The notes: generated by a model from the sequence alone, not told the origin. 54,927 nucleotides of DNA from Caldilineaceae bacterium (GCA_026645575.1 JAPKMW010000078.1:1-54927); one strand, 5' to 3'. Positions 8,706 through 18,752 are shown, counted from the first letter of the stretch. Program-made: numbers and translations.

Positions 8706-9719
8706 TTGGACGAGGCGTTGTTGCTGCAAGTGCGGAACTTGCGCACTTATTTCAACTTAGATGAAGGCACGCTGAAAGCGGTCGATGGGGTGGACTTTGC
8801 CATCAAAAAGCGACAGACATTGGGCATGATCGGCGAGAGTGGCTGTGGCAAGAGTGTGACGGCGGCGTCGATCATGCGCACCATTCTGCCGCCGGGGAAG
8901 ATTGTCGAGGGGCAATTAGAATTTCGGCGCACGAATGGTGAGATCGTCGATCTGGGGACACTTGATCCCTTTGGCCGCACGATCCGTTCGATTCGCGGCC
9001 AGGAGATTGCCATGATCTTCCAAGACCCCATGGCCAGCCTTTCGCCCGTCCACACCATCGGCGACCAGATGATGGAGATGGTGCGTCTCCACCGCACGCG
9101 CAACAAAAAAGAGGCCAAAGAGGTAGTGCTGGATATGCTGGACAAGGTAGGTTTACCCAATCCGGCGCAACGTTTTTCTGAATATCCCCACCAGTTGTCG
9201 GGCGGGATGTGTCAACGCTGCATGATCGCCCAGGCGCTCTCCTGTAACCCGTCGCTGCTGATTGCCGACGAGCCGACCACGGCGCTGGATGTAACGGTAC
9301 AAGCCCAGATCATCGAGTTGATTGGCAGTCTGCAAGAAGAGTTTGGCATGTCAGTGCTTTACATCACCCATGACCTGGGGGTGATTGCCGAAGTGGCCGA
9401 TGTGGTGGCGGTGATGTACTTGGGGCGCATTGTCGAGTTTGGCGCCATGCGCACCATCTTTCGCAACCCGCTTCACCCCTACACCCAGCGGCTGCTCAAA
9501 GCGATCCCCACCTTGACCCGCCACCCCGGTGCCTATCTGGAAAATATTGCGGGCAATGTCCCCGTGCCGCTGAACCCGCCGCAAGAGTGTGGTTTTTATT
9601 CACGCTGCACCATCGCGCAGGAAGGGTTGTGTAATGGCAGCGTGCCGCCGCTAGTGGAGATTGAGCCGGGCCACCAGGTGCGCTGCTTCCTGGCTGAGAA
9701 AGGGGAGGGCAGAGGCTAA
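8706..9719 (+). CDS. ABC transporter ATP-binding protein, DppD/OppD type
   Basis: A 337-residue ATPase. Walker A is GESGCGKS (about residues 43-50), the Q-loop lies near [12 protein letters not shown], the signature is [15 protein letters not shown] and Walker B is [12 protein letters not shown], followed by the H-loop YITHDLGVI. The C-terminal oligopeptide/dipeptide extension is Cys-rich (ECGFYSRC onward). In the signature, Cys replaces the usual Arg after GGM. The start is TTG at 8706, nine bases after AAGGAG (8691-8696); a nearby ATG at 8684 is out of frame. It energises import together with the ATPase at 9719, whose ATG overlaps this stop codon. Confidence 0.9.
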   Translation: MDEALLLQVRNLRTYFNLDEGTLKAVDGVDFAIKKRQTLGMIGESGCGKSVTAASIMRTILPPGKIVEGQLEFRRTNGEIVDLGTLDPFGRTIRSIRGQEIAMIFQDPMASLSPVHTIGDQMMEMVRLHRTRNKKEAKEVVLDMLDKVGLPNPAQRFSEYPHQLSGGMCQRCMIAQALSCNPSLLIADEPTTALDVTVQAQIIELIGSLQEEFGMSVLYITHDLGVIAEVADVVAVMYLGRIVEFGAMRTIFRNPLHPYTQRLLKAIPTLTRHPGAYLENIAGNVPVPLNPPQECGFYSRCTIAQEGLCNGSVPPLVEIEPGHQVRCFLAEKGEGRG

Positions 9720-10750
9720 TGGTGAGCGCACAATCCGAGTCTGTGCTGGTGGAAGTCTCCAACCTGCAAAAATATTATCCGATTGAAAAAGGGCTGCTCA
9801 AGCGGGTGGTCGGCCATGTCAAAGCGGTCGATGATGTCTCGTTCACCATTCGGCGCAATGAAACGCTGGGGCTGGTCGGCGAATCGGGCAGTGGCAAGAC
9901 GACGCTGGGGCACTGTCTCCTGCGCGCCATCGAGCCGACCGGGGGCAAGATTCTCTTTCATCCACAAGATAGTGCGCCGCTGGATGTGCTGGCGCTGGAC
10001 AAGCAGGGTCTCAAGGCCATGCGGCGTAAAGCGCAACTGGTCTTTCAGAACCCCTACTCTTCGCTTGACCCGCGCAAGACGGTGTTGCAAATTGTGAGTG
10101 AGCCGTTGATCTTGCATCGCATTGCCAAAGGGGACGAGTTGGTGGAGCGGGTGAAGGCGTTGCTGACCCTGGTAGGGCTGGAGGTGAAGCACATGAACCG
10201 CTATCCCCATGCCTTTAGCGGTGGTCAGCGGCAACGCATTGGCATCGCCCGCGCCCTGGCCCTCAACCCCGAATTTATCGTCGCCGACGAGCCGGTTTCG
10301 GCGTTAGATGTCTCGATCCAGGCGCAGATCCTTAATCTCCTACAAGACCTACGCCGGGAGCTAAATCTCTCGTTTCTCTTTATTGCCCACGGCTTGAATG
10401 TGATCAAACATGTCTCGAATCGCGTGGCGGTGATGTATGTGGGCAAGCTGGTCGAGCTGGCCGATGTGGTGGATCTTTTCGCCACCCCACGCCATCCCTA
10501 CACCGAAGCGCTGCTGTCGGCCATTCCCAACCCTAACCCGGATGTGCGAATGCAGCGCATCATTCTGCCCGGTGAGGTGGCGAATCCATCGAACCCGCCC
10601 AGCGGTTGCTATTTTCACCCCCGCTGCCGCTATGCCCAAGCGCTCTGTCAACAACAAGCGCCACCGTGGACCGAAGCGGCCCCTGGTCATTTTGTCGCCT
10701 GCCATCGCACCCATGAGATCGAATTGGTCGGCGCGCCGTTGCTTGATTGA
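9719..10750 (+). CDS. ABC transporter ATP-binding protein, DppF/OppF type
   Basis: A 343-residue ATPase with Walker [10 protein letters not shown] (about residues 58-66), [17 protein letters not shown], signature [15 protein letters not shown] and Walker [13 protein letters not shown]. It also has the C-terminal oligopeptide-family extension with Cys residues. In the H-loop region the usual SHDL appears as AHGLNV: the switch His is kept but the following Asp is Gly. The ATG overlaps the stop of the partner gene as TAATG, so translation is probably coupled. The two ATPases form the usual heterodimer of family 5 importers. The GH39 gene follows after 31 bases, probably in the same transcript. 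Confidence 0.9.
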   Translation: MVSAQSESVLVEVSNLQKYYPIEKGLLKRVVGHVKAVDDVSFTIRRNETLGLVGESGSGKTTLGHCLLRAIEPTGGKILFHPQDSAPLDVLALDKQGLKAMRRKAQLVFQNPYSSLDPRKTVLQIVSEPLILHRIAKGDELVERVKALLTLVGLEVKHMNRYPHAFSGGQRQRIGIARALALNPEFIVADEPVSALDVSIQAQILNLLQDLRRELNLSFLFIAHGLNVIKHVSNRVAVMYVGKLVELADVVDLFATPRHPYTEALLSAIPNPNPDVRMQRIILPGEVANPSNPPSGCYFHPRCRYAQALCQQQAPPWTEAAPGHFVACHRTHEIELVGAPLLD

Positions 10751-10781
10751 GCAAAACTACACCAACCTAGAAAGAACGACC

Positions 10782-12431
10782 ATGTCTACAAACCAAACCC
10801 AAATCCGCGTCGATGCCGGAACGTGGCTGGGGGAACTGCCCCACAACTGGAACTACATCGGCTATGACGAGATCAACTACACCTACACGCCCGAAGGCGA
10901 GGAACTACTTGCCAAGTTCATGGCCTTGCAGGAGAAACCCTACTATGTCCGTCCCCATCATCTGCTCTGCACCGGCAACTGCCACGGTTTTTACAAGTGG
11001 GGTTCGACCAACGCCTATCTGGAAGATGAGGCGGGTAACCCGATCTATGACTGGACCTTTGTTGACCTGACCTTTGACACCCTGATCAAGTACAACTGCA
11101 AACCCTTTGTCGAGCTGGGTTTTATGCCGCAGGATCTGGTTGATCCGGCCCACTATGACAGCAACAAAGATAACTGGACCGCGCAGCAATATCGCGCCGT
11201 GGGGTGGGCTTGTCCGCCCAAGGATTATCAGAAGTGGTACGACCTGATCTATCATCTGGTGCGCCACTGCATCGACCGCTATGGCGAGGCGGAGATCAAA
11301 ACTTGGTACTGGGAACTGTGGAATGAGCCGGACATCTTCTACTGGCGCGGGACGATTGAAGAATTCAACAAGCTCTATGATTACACGGCGGCGGCAGTGA
11401 AAGCCGCTTGTCCTGATGCCCGTGTTGGTGGGCCTGGCGTCACCAACCCGTCGCCAGAGCGCAAGTCGGTGGAGGTGCTGGACAAATTTCTAGCTCATTG
11501 TGTCAGCGGAACGAATGCCTGCACCGGCGCAACCGGCACGCCGATTGATTTTCTCAGCTTTCATGTCAAAGGGGGCGGCTATCGCGCCGATCCCAAACAC
11601 CGCAAACAGCGTCCACCTTCGGTCAAACAGGTGTTGCGCGACACCGTTTACGGTCACACCATCATCAGCAAATACCCGACACTCAAGAACCTGGAGTGTG
11701 TCCTCTCGGAGATCGATCCCGATGGTTGGGCTGCGGGCGGCGCTTGGGACAATGCCAACCTGAACTTCCGCAACACCGAGTATTACCCCAGCTTTGTCGC
11801 CGCCGCTTTTGACAAGGTGAGCCGCTATGCCCGCCAACAAAACTGGGACCTCAAACTGCTGACCTGGGCCTTTATGTTTGTCGGCGAGCGCTGTTTTGAA
11901 GGCACGCGCGCCTTTTCTACGCAGGGCATCGACAAGGCGATCTTGAATCTCTTCCGCATGTATGGCAAGATGGGCAATCAAGAAGTGCTGTTTGAAAGCA
12001 GCAGCGTCAAAGATCCGCTGGCCTATACCGACCACAACGGCTTTGGTGAAACGCCCGACATTGCCGGTTTTGCCACGTTGGCCGGCAACAAGGAATTGGC
12101 CGTCTTGATCTACAATCATCACGACGATTGGGATCTACAGGATGCACATCCGATTGACCTAACCCTGGAAAATTTGCCCTTTGACATCCCATCACTAACG
12201 CTGAAACATTACAGGATTGACCAGGAACACAGCAATGCCTACGCCGAATGGGTGCGCCAGGGCCAGCCGATGTATCCAGCGCCGGGGCAGCGGGCGGCGA
12301 TCAAAGCGCGGGAAGGCTTAGAATTGGTCGCACCGCCCCAATCGGTGGTTGCTACTGGCGGCAAGGTTAAATTGCATTTTGACCTGCCGGTGCATGGCGT
12401 TTCGCTGTTGCTGTTGGCGCCAGCCGGTTGA
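10782..12431 (+). CDS. Glycoside hydrolase family 39 (beta-xylosidase-like)
   Basis: The 549-residue protein matches GH39 (clan GH-A, retaining). The acid/base Glu lies in WYWELWNEPDIF (Glu182). A candidate nucleophile Glu310 lies in LSEIDPDGWAAGG. A small beta-rich C-terminal domain ends at ALLLLAPAG-like residues, as in family xylosidases and iduronidases. There is no signal peptide, so it should act in the cytoplasm on sugars brought in by the importer just upstream. The chosen ATG (10782) begins MSTNQTQIRVDAG; the open frame upstream overlaps the ATPase gene and is not needed. A strong terminator follows the gene. The exact substrate (xyloside or other) is uncertain. Confidence 0.85.
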   Translation: MSTNQTQIRVDAGTWLGELPHNWNYIGYDEINYTYTPEGEELLAKFMALQEKPYYVRPHHLLCTGNCHGFYKWGSTNAYLEDEAGNPIYDWTFVDLTFDTLIKYNCKPFVELGFMPQDLVDPAHYDSNKDNWTAQQYRAVGWACPPKDYQKWYDLIYHLVRHCIDRYGEAEIKTWYWELWNEPDIFYWRGTIEEFNKLYDYTAAAVKAACPDARVGGPGVTNPSPERKSVEVLDKFLAHCVSGTNACTGATGTPIDFLSFHVKGGGYRADPKHRKQRPPSVKQVLRDTVYGHTIISKYPTLKNLECVLSEIDPDGWAAGGAWDNANLNFRNTEYYPSFVAAAFDKVSRYARQQNWDLKLLTWAFMFVGERCFEGTRAFSTQGIDKAILNLFRMYGKMGNQEVLFESSSVKDPLAYTDHNGFGETPDIAGFATLAGNKELAVLIYNHHDDWDLQDAHPIDLTLENLPFDIPSLTLKHYRIDQEHSNAYAEWVRQGQPMYPAPGQRAAIKAREGLELVAPPQSVVATGGKVKLHFDLPVHGVSLLLLAPAG

Positions 12432-12475
12432 TCCATAAAATGACGGTTGTTTTCGTAACCCAGGTGTGCTAGGAT

Positions 12476-12514
12476 AAAGGTAGTTGGCAAATCCGCCAAC
12501 TACCTTTATTTTTG
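12476..12514 (+). terminator. Rho-independent terminator after the GH39 gene
   Basis: A perfect 13-bp stem (12476-12488 with 12495-12507) has a 6-base loop and is followed by ATTTTTG. It ends the transporter and glycosidase operon and separates it from the TMEM43-like gene. Confidence 0.9.
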
Positions 12515-12559
12515 ACGGCTGCGCAAGCGGCATATAACGTAAGCAAACAGGAATCGTAT

Positions 12560-13669
12560 ATGAGTAATGTTTATCGGGAAGTGACCCGAACCGGTTATGG
12601 TCGTAATATTCTTAATTCATTTGTCGGTGCGCTGATTGGGCTGCTCCTCTTTTTCGGTTCGTTTTTTGTGATTTGGTGGAACGAAGGGCGCACCAACCTG
12701 GCCCTGGTGGCGTCGGAGAGTATTCCCGCCACCGCCGGTACAATTGACGCCGCCCATGAGGGCAAGTTTGTCGCCGTCACTGGTGATCTAGTAGCGAACG
12801 AGCCGGTTGGTGACGCACCCTACCTGAAACCGGGCGACTATCTCCAACTGGAACGGCGGGTCGAGATGTTCGCCTGGGACGAAGAGTCACGCAGTGAAAC
12901 GCGCGACAAGGTCGGGGGCGGTAGCGAGACCATCACCGAGTACACCTACGAGAAAAAGTGGACTACTTCCCCGGAGAATTCCGCCAACTTTAAGCAACCG
13001 GACGGTCATACCAACCCGGCCCTTGCCATTGAGGGGAAGACAGTGCAAGCCCCTGGTGCAACGCTTGGCGCCTTTGGCCTGGATCTCGACCAGTTGACCT
13101 TGCCTGATGGTTCAGTCGTTGTGTTAACCGACCAAACGGTACAGCCAGAGAGTGGCGCCAGGCTTGACGGCGGCTATCTCTTTACGGGGCAAGGCACCCA
13201 AAGCAGCCCCCAAATCGGTGACATCCGCATCTCATATACGGCAGTGCGCAGTCCGGCAGGGGTGACGGTCTTTGGACAACAGAGCGGCGAACGGCTTACG
13301 CCTTTCCTCTATGAAAAGAGTAGCACCTTTTTCCGTGCGCTCAACGGTGACCGCAATGCTGCGATTCAAGAGCTACAGACCGAGCATACCATCATTACCT
13401 GGCTCTTGCGCGGCGGCGGCTTTCTGATGATCTGGATTGGCCTGCTGCTGGTGGTTAGCCCACTGGGAACCGTCGCCGGGATCTTGCCCATCCTCAAACA
13501 GATCACCGGCTTTATCAGCGGGATTGTCACCTTTATCGTTGCGCTGGTCATTTGGGGGGTGGTCACGTTAATCGCCGTTGTCTTGCACAATTTCTGGCTG
13601 GCAATCGCGGCGGCTCTCCTGGTGATTGGCGTTGTCTTTTTCTGGCTGCGGCGTCGGCAAACCGTATAA
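12560..13669 (+). CDS. TMEM43-family membrane protein
   Basis: The 369-residue product has one N-terminal membrane segment (about residues 15-38, ending near FVIWWNEGR). A large extracytoplasmic domain of about 240 residues follows, then three or four hydrophobic segments at the C-terminus (about 290-362). The segment WWNEGRTN after the first helix, and blocks such as GDYLQLERRVEMFAWDEE, match the TMEM43/LUMA family, known from animal inner nuclear membranes and from scattered bacteria. Bacterial function is unknown. ATG 12560 has AGGA eight bases upstream; the upstream TTG at 12512 lies inside the terminator and is rejected. It is followed after 14 bases by a kinase-fold gene and is probably co-transcribed with it. 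Confidence 0.8.
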   Translation: MSNVYREVTRTGYGRNILNSFVGALIGLLLFFGSFFVIWWNEGRTNLALVASESIPATAGTIDAAHEGKFVAVTGDLVANEPVGDAPYLKPGDYLQLERRVEMFAWDEESRSETRDKVGGGSETITEYTYEKKWTTSPENSANFKQPDGHTNPALAIEGKTVQAPGATLGAFGLDLDQLTLPDGSVVVLTDQTVQPESGARLDGGYLFTGQGTQSSPQIGDIRISYTAVRSPAGVTVFGQQSGERLTPFLYEKSSTFFRALNGDRNAAIQELQTEHTIITWLLRGGGFLMIWIGLLLVVSPLGTVAGILPILKQITGFISGIVTFIVALVIWGVVTLIAVVLHNFWLAIAAALLVIGVVFFWLRRRQTV

Positions 13670-13683
13670 AGTAGGTGAAATTC

Positions 13684-14697
13684 ATGCACAATTGGGTTGA
13701 CACACTCCTCATCAACTACGATTTGACGCCGCCAATCAGTAGCTTTGAAATCGCCAGCGGTTTGAATAATATGATTCTTGGCATTCATAGCGGCGCCGGC
13801 GATTTCGTGCTGAAGACGCTGGCGACCGACAAACCACAAGCCAACCTCCGCTACGAACATGAATTGCTGGTTTGGCTGGCAAGTCAGGGACTTTCCTTTC
13901 AGACACCTACGCCAGTCTTGACCCGCACCGGCGAAACGGTGGTGACAACCGCCGGTGGCATACAACTACTCATCCCCTATGTCGTCGGTGCGCGACCATT
14001 GTATACGGCGTCGGTGCAAATGGAAGCAATGGGCGCCGCCTTGGCCGAACTGCACAGCGTATTGGCGCGCTATCCCATGACGCCACGACCGGAGACAACG
14101 CTTTTTGGTGTCTTAGAGCAGACCCATTCCCATCTCCCTGATCCCTATCAGCTATCGCCCCAACAACTTAGCTTGCCGGCGACCGTTGAAAATGAAGAGC
14201 TTTTTGGCTGGTGGCGAGCCGAATTAGCGAACTTACGCACCTTTCTCCAAGGGCCGTTTACCGCTTTGCCCCGCCAGGTTATCCACTGCGATTTCAACCC
14301 CAGCAACACCCTCTATGCCGACGGGCATATTGTCGCCATTCTCGATTTTGAGTTTGCCGGGCCGGATGTGCGGGCGATGGATCTGGCTTCCGGGTTGGTC
14401 TTCACGACACGCTTATGGGAAAACCCGCAGCCCTTGTGTAGTGCCGCCGATTTCTGTCGCGGCTATGGTCGGCAGCAACGGCTCACCCAGCCCGAAATCG
14501 AAGCCATTCCCTGGTTAATTCGCGTCGGTTACGCCACCTCGGCGGTCTGGTGGTTTGGCCGTGGCATTGCGGAGGGCAAGGGGGTCTACCCGCTGGAAAA
14601 GGTGCATGACATGCAGCAGATGGTGGCCTGGCTCACTGATCAGAAGCAGCCATTGCTCGACATCCTGTGGACACACCTGGGGCCGATTACCAGATAA
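13684..14697 (+). CDS. Phosphotransferase-fold protein (APH / homoserine kinase type II-like)
   Basis: The 337-residue protein has the aminoglycoside phosphotransferase/choline kinase-like fold. The catalytic loop VIHCDFNPSNTL (HxDxxxxN, about residues 200-211) and the metal-binding AILDFEFAGPDV (about 218-229) are both intact. N-terminal homoserine kinase type II-like features precede them. Such enzymes phosphorylate small hydroxyl-bearing molecules such as homoserine, choline, sugars or drugs; the substrate cannot be told. ATG 13684 is preferred, with AGGTGA five bases upstream; GTG 13675 is in frame and possible. It follows the TMEM43-like gene closely. Confidence 0.75.
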   Translation: MHNWVDTLLINYDLTPPISSFEIASGLNNMILGIHSGAGDFVLKTLATDKPQANLRYEHELLVWLASQGLSFQTPTPVLTRTGETVVTTAGGIQLLIPYVVGARPLYTASVQMEAMGAALAELHSVLARYPMTPRPETTLFGVLEQTHSHLPDPYQLSPQQLSLPATVENEELFGWWRAELANLRTFLQGPFTALPRQVIHCDFNPSNTLYADGHIVAILDFEFAGPDVRAMDLASGLVFTTRLWENPQPLCSAADFCRGYGRQQRLTQPEIEAIPWLIRVGYATSAVWWFGRGIAEGKGVYPLEKVHDMQQMVAWLTDQKQPLLDILWTHLGPITR

Positions 14698-14778
14698 ACG
14701 CTTGGCGTCGGTGCGGTATGGAATTCCTGCATGGACTGTCACGAAGCGCCTACACATTCGTTGGAGGCGTCCTTATTG

Positions 14779-14787
14779 TGGCATAAT
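14779..14787 (+). promoter_or_regulatory. Extended -10 promoter for the fucosidase gene
   Basis: TGGCATAAT (TG extension plus CATAAT at 14782-14787) lies about 50 bp before ATG 14838. A TTGGAG hexamer at 14761 is only 15 bp away, so the -35 is uncertain. Confidence 0.35.
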
Positions 14788-14837
14788 ACCCCTATCCCAT
14801 TTCTCAAAGAGCCATAACCATACAAGTAGAATCATCC

Positions 14838-17243
14838 ATGAACCAACCAACCACCTCCCCTCTCAAACTCTGGTATCGCCAACCGGCGACGCAGTGGGTC
14901 GAAGCGTTGCCGGTCGGCAATGGTCGTCTGGGCGCCATGGTCTTTGGCGGCGTTGCCAGCGAACGGCTACAACTTAACGAAGATACACTCTGGTCCGGGC
15001 CGACGCCAGCCTGGAATACGCCGGGGGCGCAAGCCGCCTTACCCAGTGTACGCGAAGCCATCTTGGCCGGTGATTATGTCGAAGCGGATCGGCGCACCAA
15101 AGCGCTACAAGGTGCTTTTACCCAATCCTATCAGCCACTGGGCGATCTCCATCTCCACTTTGCACATGGCGAGGCAACCAGCACCTACTACCGCGATCTG
15201 GATCTCGACAGCGCCGTGGCGACGACACAGTACACCGTCGATGGCATCACCTATACGCGCCAGGTGTTCATCAGCACACCGGCCCAAGCGGTGATTGTAC
15301 AGTTGACTTGCGACCACCCCGGTCAACTCACCTTTACCGCCAAGCTGGATAGTCCATTACATCATCGCGTCACGGCTGTCGCGCCGTCCGTCTTATGCTT
15401 AACAGGGAAAGCGCCCGCCCATGTCGAGCCAAGTTATCGCAAGGTTGAACCGGCGGTGATCTATGCCGAAGCGGAGACAGGAGTAGGGCTAAACTTTGCT
15501 GCGGCGCTCACGGCAGTGACAACCGGCGGTTCGGTGCAATATGATGCGACGGGGCTGCATGTCACCAATGCGGATGCCGTCACCCTCTATCTAACGGCGG
15601 CTACTGGTTTTGTTGGTTTTGATCAAGTGCCAGGTCGCTCGCAAGCGGAGGTTGCCCAGATTGTACAAAGTGCGCTCAACGCTGTGGCAGGCAAGGGGTA
15701 TGACGCCCTGTTGAGCCAGCACTTGACCGACCACCAGGCGCTCTTCCGGCGGGTTGTGTTGGATCTGGGGACAACCGCCGCGGCAGCGTTGCCCACTGAT
15801 GAGCGCATTCGCACCTTCCAGATGGGTAATGATCCACAGTTACTCACGTTGCTCTTCCAATATGGTCGCTACCTGCTCATCACCAGTTCGCGACCGGGCA
15901 CGCAACCGGCCAATCTCCAAGGCATCTGGAACGACATGGTGCGCCCGCCGTGGAGCAGCAATTACACGATCAATATAAACACTCAAATGAACTATTGGCC
16001 GGCAGAGACGACCAATCTGGCCGAATGTCATCAACCGTTATTGGACTTTGTTCGTGAACTAAGCGTCAACGGGACGGAGACGGCGCGCGTCAACTATGGC
16101 TGTCGCGGCTGGGTGGCGCACCATAACAGCGATTTCTGGCGGCATTCTGGGCAGGTCGGCGCGTATGGCGATGGCGACCCGGTCTGGGCCTGCTGGCCGA
16201 TGGGCGGGGCGTGGCTCTGTCAACACCTGTGGGAACATTATGCCTTTGGCGGCGATGTAGACTATCTACGCGAGCAAGCCTATCCTGTCATGAAGAGCGC
16301 TGCTCAGTTTTGTCTGGACTGGCTGATTGAGGATGGGCAGGGCCATCTTATCACCGCGCCATCGACCTCGCCAGAGAATAAATTCACCACACCGGACGGT
16401 CAGCACGCTGCCGTGAGCGCAGCTTCGACGATGGACATGGCGATCATCTGGGACTTGTTCACCAACTGTAGCGAAGCGGCGGCTATTTTGGGCATTGATG
16501 CCGATTTTCAAGCGGAGATTCTGGCAGCGCGTGACCGACTCCTCCCTTGCCCAATCGGCCAACACGGGCAGTTGCAGGAGTGGTCGGTCGATTGGGATGA
16601 TCCTAACGACCAGCACCGCCATGTCTCGCACCTCTTTGGTCTCCACCCTGGCCGGCAGATCACCCACGCAGGGACGCCGACTCTCTTCAACGCGGCCATG
16701 CGCTCGCTGCAATTACGTGGCGACGGTGGCACCGGCTGGTCGATGGCCTGGAAGATCAACTTTTGGGCGCGCTTCGGCGATGGCGACCATGCGTTGAAGA
16801 TGTTGGGTGTCATGCTGAATTTGGTCGAACAGACCGGGGTTGTCATGGAAGGCGGTGGTGTTTATGCCAATCTTTTCGACGCCCATCCCCCCTTTCAGAT
16901 CGACGGCAACTTTGGCGCCACTGCCGGCATTGCCGAGATGTTGGTGCAAAGTCACGCCGGGGAATTGCATCTGCTACCGGCGCTGCCGACAACATGGCAA
17001 GACGGCTCCGTCAAAGGGCTGCGCGCACGAGGCGGCTTTACCGTGGACATCGAATGGCGCGCCGGAAAGCTGGTTCGTGCAACGATCGATTCGGCATTGG
17101 GACAAGCTTGTCAGATCACTTATCAAGCACCAATTCAGGTGTGGGTTGACGGGCGTGCTGCGACTACAGAGCAAATTCGCCCGGGTAGCGCCAAATTTAT
17201 GACGCGCCAGGGTAGCACCTATACCATCACGCCGAGCAAATAA
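14838..17243 (+). CDS. Glycoside hydrolase family 95 (alpha-L-fucosidase-type)
   Basis: The 801-residue protein has the GH95 layout: an N-terminal beta-sandwich starting with [19 protein letters not shown], then an (alpha/alpha)6 barrel and a beta-rich tail. Active-site blocks are present. [14 protein letters not shown] (about 375-388) holds the Asn pair; STSPENKF holds Glu513, the likely general acid; [12 protein letters not shown] holds Asp689. By the family these correspond to the residues of inverting 1,2-alpha-L-fucosidases; some GH95 enzymes act on L-galactosides. No signal peptide is seen, so a cytoplasmic role is likely. The following ribose-type importer, dehydrogenase and LacI regulator suggest that the released sugar is catabolised by this cluster. 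Confidence 0.9.
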   Translation: MNQPTTSPLKLWYRQPATQWVEALPVGNGRLGAMVFGGVASERLQLNEDTLWSGPTPAWNTPGAQAALPSVREAILAGDYVEADRRTKALQGAFTQSYQPLGDLHLHFAHGEATSTYYRDLDLDSAVATTQYTVDGITYTRQVFISTPAQAVIVQLTCDHPGQLTFTAKLDSPLHHRVTAVAPSVLCLTGKAPAHVEPSYRKVEPAVIYAEAETGVGLNFAAALTAVTTGGSVQYDATGLHVTNADAVTLYLTAATGFVGFDQVPGRSQAEVAQIVQSALNAVAGKGYDALLSQHLTDHQALFRRVVLDLGTTAAAALPTDERIRTFQMGNDPQLLTLLFQYGRYLLITSSRPGTQPANLQGIWNDMVRPPWSSNYTININTQMNYWPAETTNLAECHQPLLDFVRELSVNGTETARVNYGCRGWVAHHNSDFWRHSGQVGAYGDGDPVWACWPMGGAWLCQHLWEHYAFGGDVDYLREQAYPVMKSAAQFCLDWLIEDGQGHLITAPSTSPENKFTTPDGQHAAVSAASTMDMAIIWDLFTNCSEAAAILGIDADFQAEILAARDRLLPCPIGQHGQLQEWSVDWDDPNDQHRHVSHLFGLHPGRQITHAGTPTLFNAAMRSLQLRGDGGTGWSMAWKINFWARFGDGDHALKMLGVMLNLVEQTGVVMEGGGVYANLFDAHPPFQIDGNFGATAGIAEMLVQSHAGELHLLPALPTTWQDGSVKGLRARGGFTVDIEWRAGKLVRATIDSALGQACQITYQAPIQVWVDGRAATTEQIRPGSAKFMTRQGSTYTITPSK

Positions 17244-17333
17244 GGTTGGCGCTTGAGATCAATGCCGGTTCGTTCATGGCTCGCGTGGCCATAGGCGGGG
17301 CGGCGTTTCATCACCACTGCCTAGCATAATGGA

Positions 17334-17398
17334 TATAGTGATCCTACGTGAGTTTTGGCAACCTGTCAGGTTGCCAAAACTCACGTAGGATCACTATA
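17334..17398. repeat. 65-bp perfect palindrome
   Basis: Two 32-base arms (17334-17365 and 17367-17398) are exact reverse complements around a single central T. The element lies between the GH95 gene and the transporter genes. It is not followed by a T-run but could still end transcription or serve as a structural or mobile repeat. Confidence 0.9.
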
Positions 17399-17422
17399 AA
17401 TCGCAGATTTGCTGTTGCTAAT

Positions 17423-17452
17423 TTGACACAATCCTGAAGAATATGTTACGCT
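17423..17452 (+). promoter_or_regulatory. Promoter candidate of the ribose-type transporter operon
   Basis: TTGACA (17423-17428) is a perfect -35. TACGCT (17447-17452), 18 bp away, keeps the most conserved -10 positions (TA...T). The predicted start is near 17459, beside the palindrome at 17461. The rest of the 460-bp gap holds the long palindrome and nothing else recognisable. Confidence 0.45.
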
Positions 17453-17460
17453 TCAGCCGC

Positions 17461-17474
17461 TCTAATCGATTAGA
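17461..17474. promoter_or_regulatory. LacI-type operator candidate
   Basis: TCTAATCGATTAGA is a perfect 14-bp palindrome with the central CG typical of LacI-family operators. It sits immediately downstream of the predicted promoter, where a repressor would block transcription. The likely regulator is the LacI protein encoded at 22151 in the same gene cluster. Confidence 0.5.
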
Positions 17475-17704
17475 TGAAACAGCAAGCTTCCCAAACATAT
17501 AGCGCTCCATTGTTGAATCAAGACGCCTTTTCCCCTGCGGCTAATCAGTATTGCAAATTGTATTCGCCAATGTATTGAAGTTAACACGAATACAGAAACT
17601 TCCTTACCCGCACCATGCCAACTGTGCGTTTCTGTCGGCGTGTGAACGATAATTTTGCGTCCGTTCAAGCTGTTACCAATGCAAGCACCAAGGAGGAATG
17701 AACG

Positions 17705-18691
17705 ATGTTGCGACACCACAAAATTGTGTCCCTGTTCGCCGTCATTATGCTGTTGGCCGTTGCCCTCAGCGCCTGTGTTGCGCCGGCCCCCGGTGGTGGG
17801 GCGGCCCCGGCTGCCGATGCCCCGGCGGCTGACGCTTCCGGTGAGACGATCAAAATTGGCGTCAGCATGTTGTTTGATGATCTGTGGCTCACTATCCTGC
17901 GCGATGCGATCACCGAGTACGCCGCCACCCAGGAAGGCGTCGAGCTGATCATGGTCGATTCCAAGGAAGATGTCGCCACCCAGTTGGGCCAAGTCGAAAA
18001 CTTTGTCACCCAAGGCGTTGATGCGATCATCTTGATCCCACCGAACACGGATGCCACCGACCCGGCCACCAAGCTGGCCACCGATGCCGGTATTCCGCTG
18101 GTCTACGTCAACCGCAAGCCGGCCAATCTGCCCGAAGGCGTCTACTATGTCGGCTCTGACTCGATTATTGCCGGGCGCTTGCAGATGGAATGGCTGGCCG
18201 AGCAACTGGGCGGCAAGGGCAACTGTGTCCTCATGAACGGCAACCTGAGCCAGGAAGCAGCCCAAATGCGCACCGCCGGTGTGAAGGAAATTGTAGAAAA
18301 GAATCCCGACATCCAGATCATCAAGGAAGACACCGCCAACTGGAGCCGCGCCGAAGGCTTGGCCTTGATGGAAAACTGGCTCTCCACCGGCGACCAGATC
18401 GACTGTGTTGCCTCGAACAATGATGAAATGGCGATTGGCGCTTTGCAGGCCATCGAAGCAGCCGGTAAACTGGGGCAGATCCTCGTCGGCGGCGTCGACG
18501 CCTCGCCCGACGCACTTGCCATGATGGATGAGGGCAAGCTCAACGTCACCGTCTTCCAGAACGCGGCCGGCCAAGGCGAAGGCGGCGTCAAGACGGCCAT
18601 CGCCCTCGCTCGTGGTGAAACTGTGGAACAACTCGTCTGGGTTGACTACGAACTGGTGACGCCGGAGAATTATAAGGAATATATGAAGTAG
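17705..18691 (+). CDS. Sugar ABC transporter substrate-binding lipoprotein (RbsB-like)
   Basis: A 328-residue periplasmic-binding-protein family 1/4 product. The N-terminus is a lipoprotein signal with lipobox ALSAC at about residue 24, then an Ala/Pro/Gly linker. The mature part begins IKIGVSMLFDDLWLTILRDA and continues with the two-lobe pattern (DAIILIPPNTDATDP, then PLVYVNRKPA, then ASNNDEMAIGALQAIE and VGGVDASPDALAMM). It should bind a pentose, hexose or related polyol outside the membrane. AAGGAGGAA lies a few bases before ATG 17705. It forms an importer with the ATPase at 18772 and permease at 20395. Confidence 0.9.
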   Translation: MLRHHKIVSLFAVIMLLAVALSACVAPAPGGGAAPAADAPAADASGETIKIGVSMLFDDLWLTILRDAITEYAATQEGVELIMVDSKEDVATQLGQVENFVTQGVDAIILIPPNTDATDPATKLATDAGIPLVYVNRKPANLPEGVYYVGSDSIIAGRLQMEWLAEQLGGKGNCVLMNGNLSQEAAQMRTAGVKEIVEKNPDIQIIKEDTANWSRAEGLALMENWLSTGDQIDCVASNNDEMAIGALQAIEAAGKLGQILVGGVDASPDALAMMDEGKLNVTVFQNAAGQGEGGVKTAIALARGETVEQLVWVDYELVTPENYKEYMK

Positions 18692-18752
18692 TACGAGTTA
18701 CGAATTACGAGTTACGGAGATCATAATTCGTAACTCGTAATTCGTAATTCTT
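18690..18752. repeat. Heptamer-repeat palindromic element
   Basis: The left arm (18692-18717) is made of GAGTTAC/GAATTAC words. The right arm (18724-18750) is made of the inverse TAATTCG/TAACTCG words. The element begins at the stop codon of the binding-protein gene. The same word family recurs at 35464, 51669, 52702 and 54436. Confidence 0.85.

Noticed and set aside
12512..12559. Upstream TTG start for the TMEM43-like gene
   Set aside because: It lies in the T-run of a terminator; ATG 12560 has a ribosome binding site.
17462..18631. 389-codon - strand frame opposite the RbsB-like gene
   Set aside because: Antisense shadow; it would also cover the promoter and operator region of the importer.
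18690..18752. CRISPR array suspected from regular repeats
   Set aside because: Words are only 7-8 bases without spacers and are paired as palindromes; no cas genes are nearby apart from the lone Cas4-like gene.
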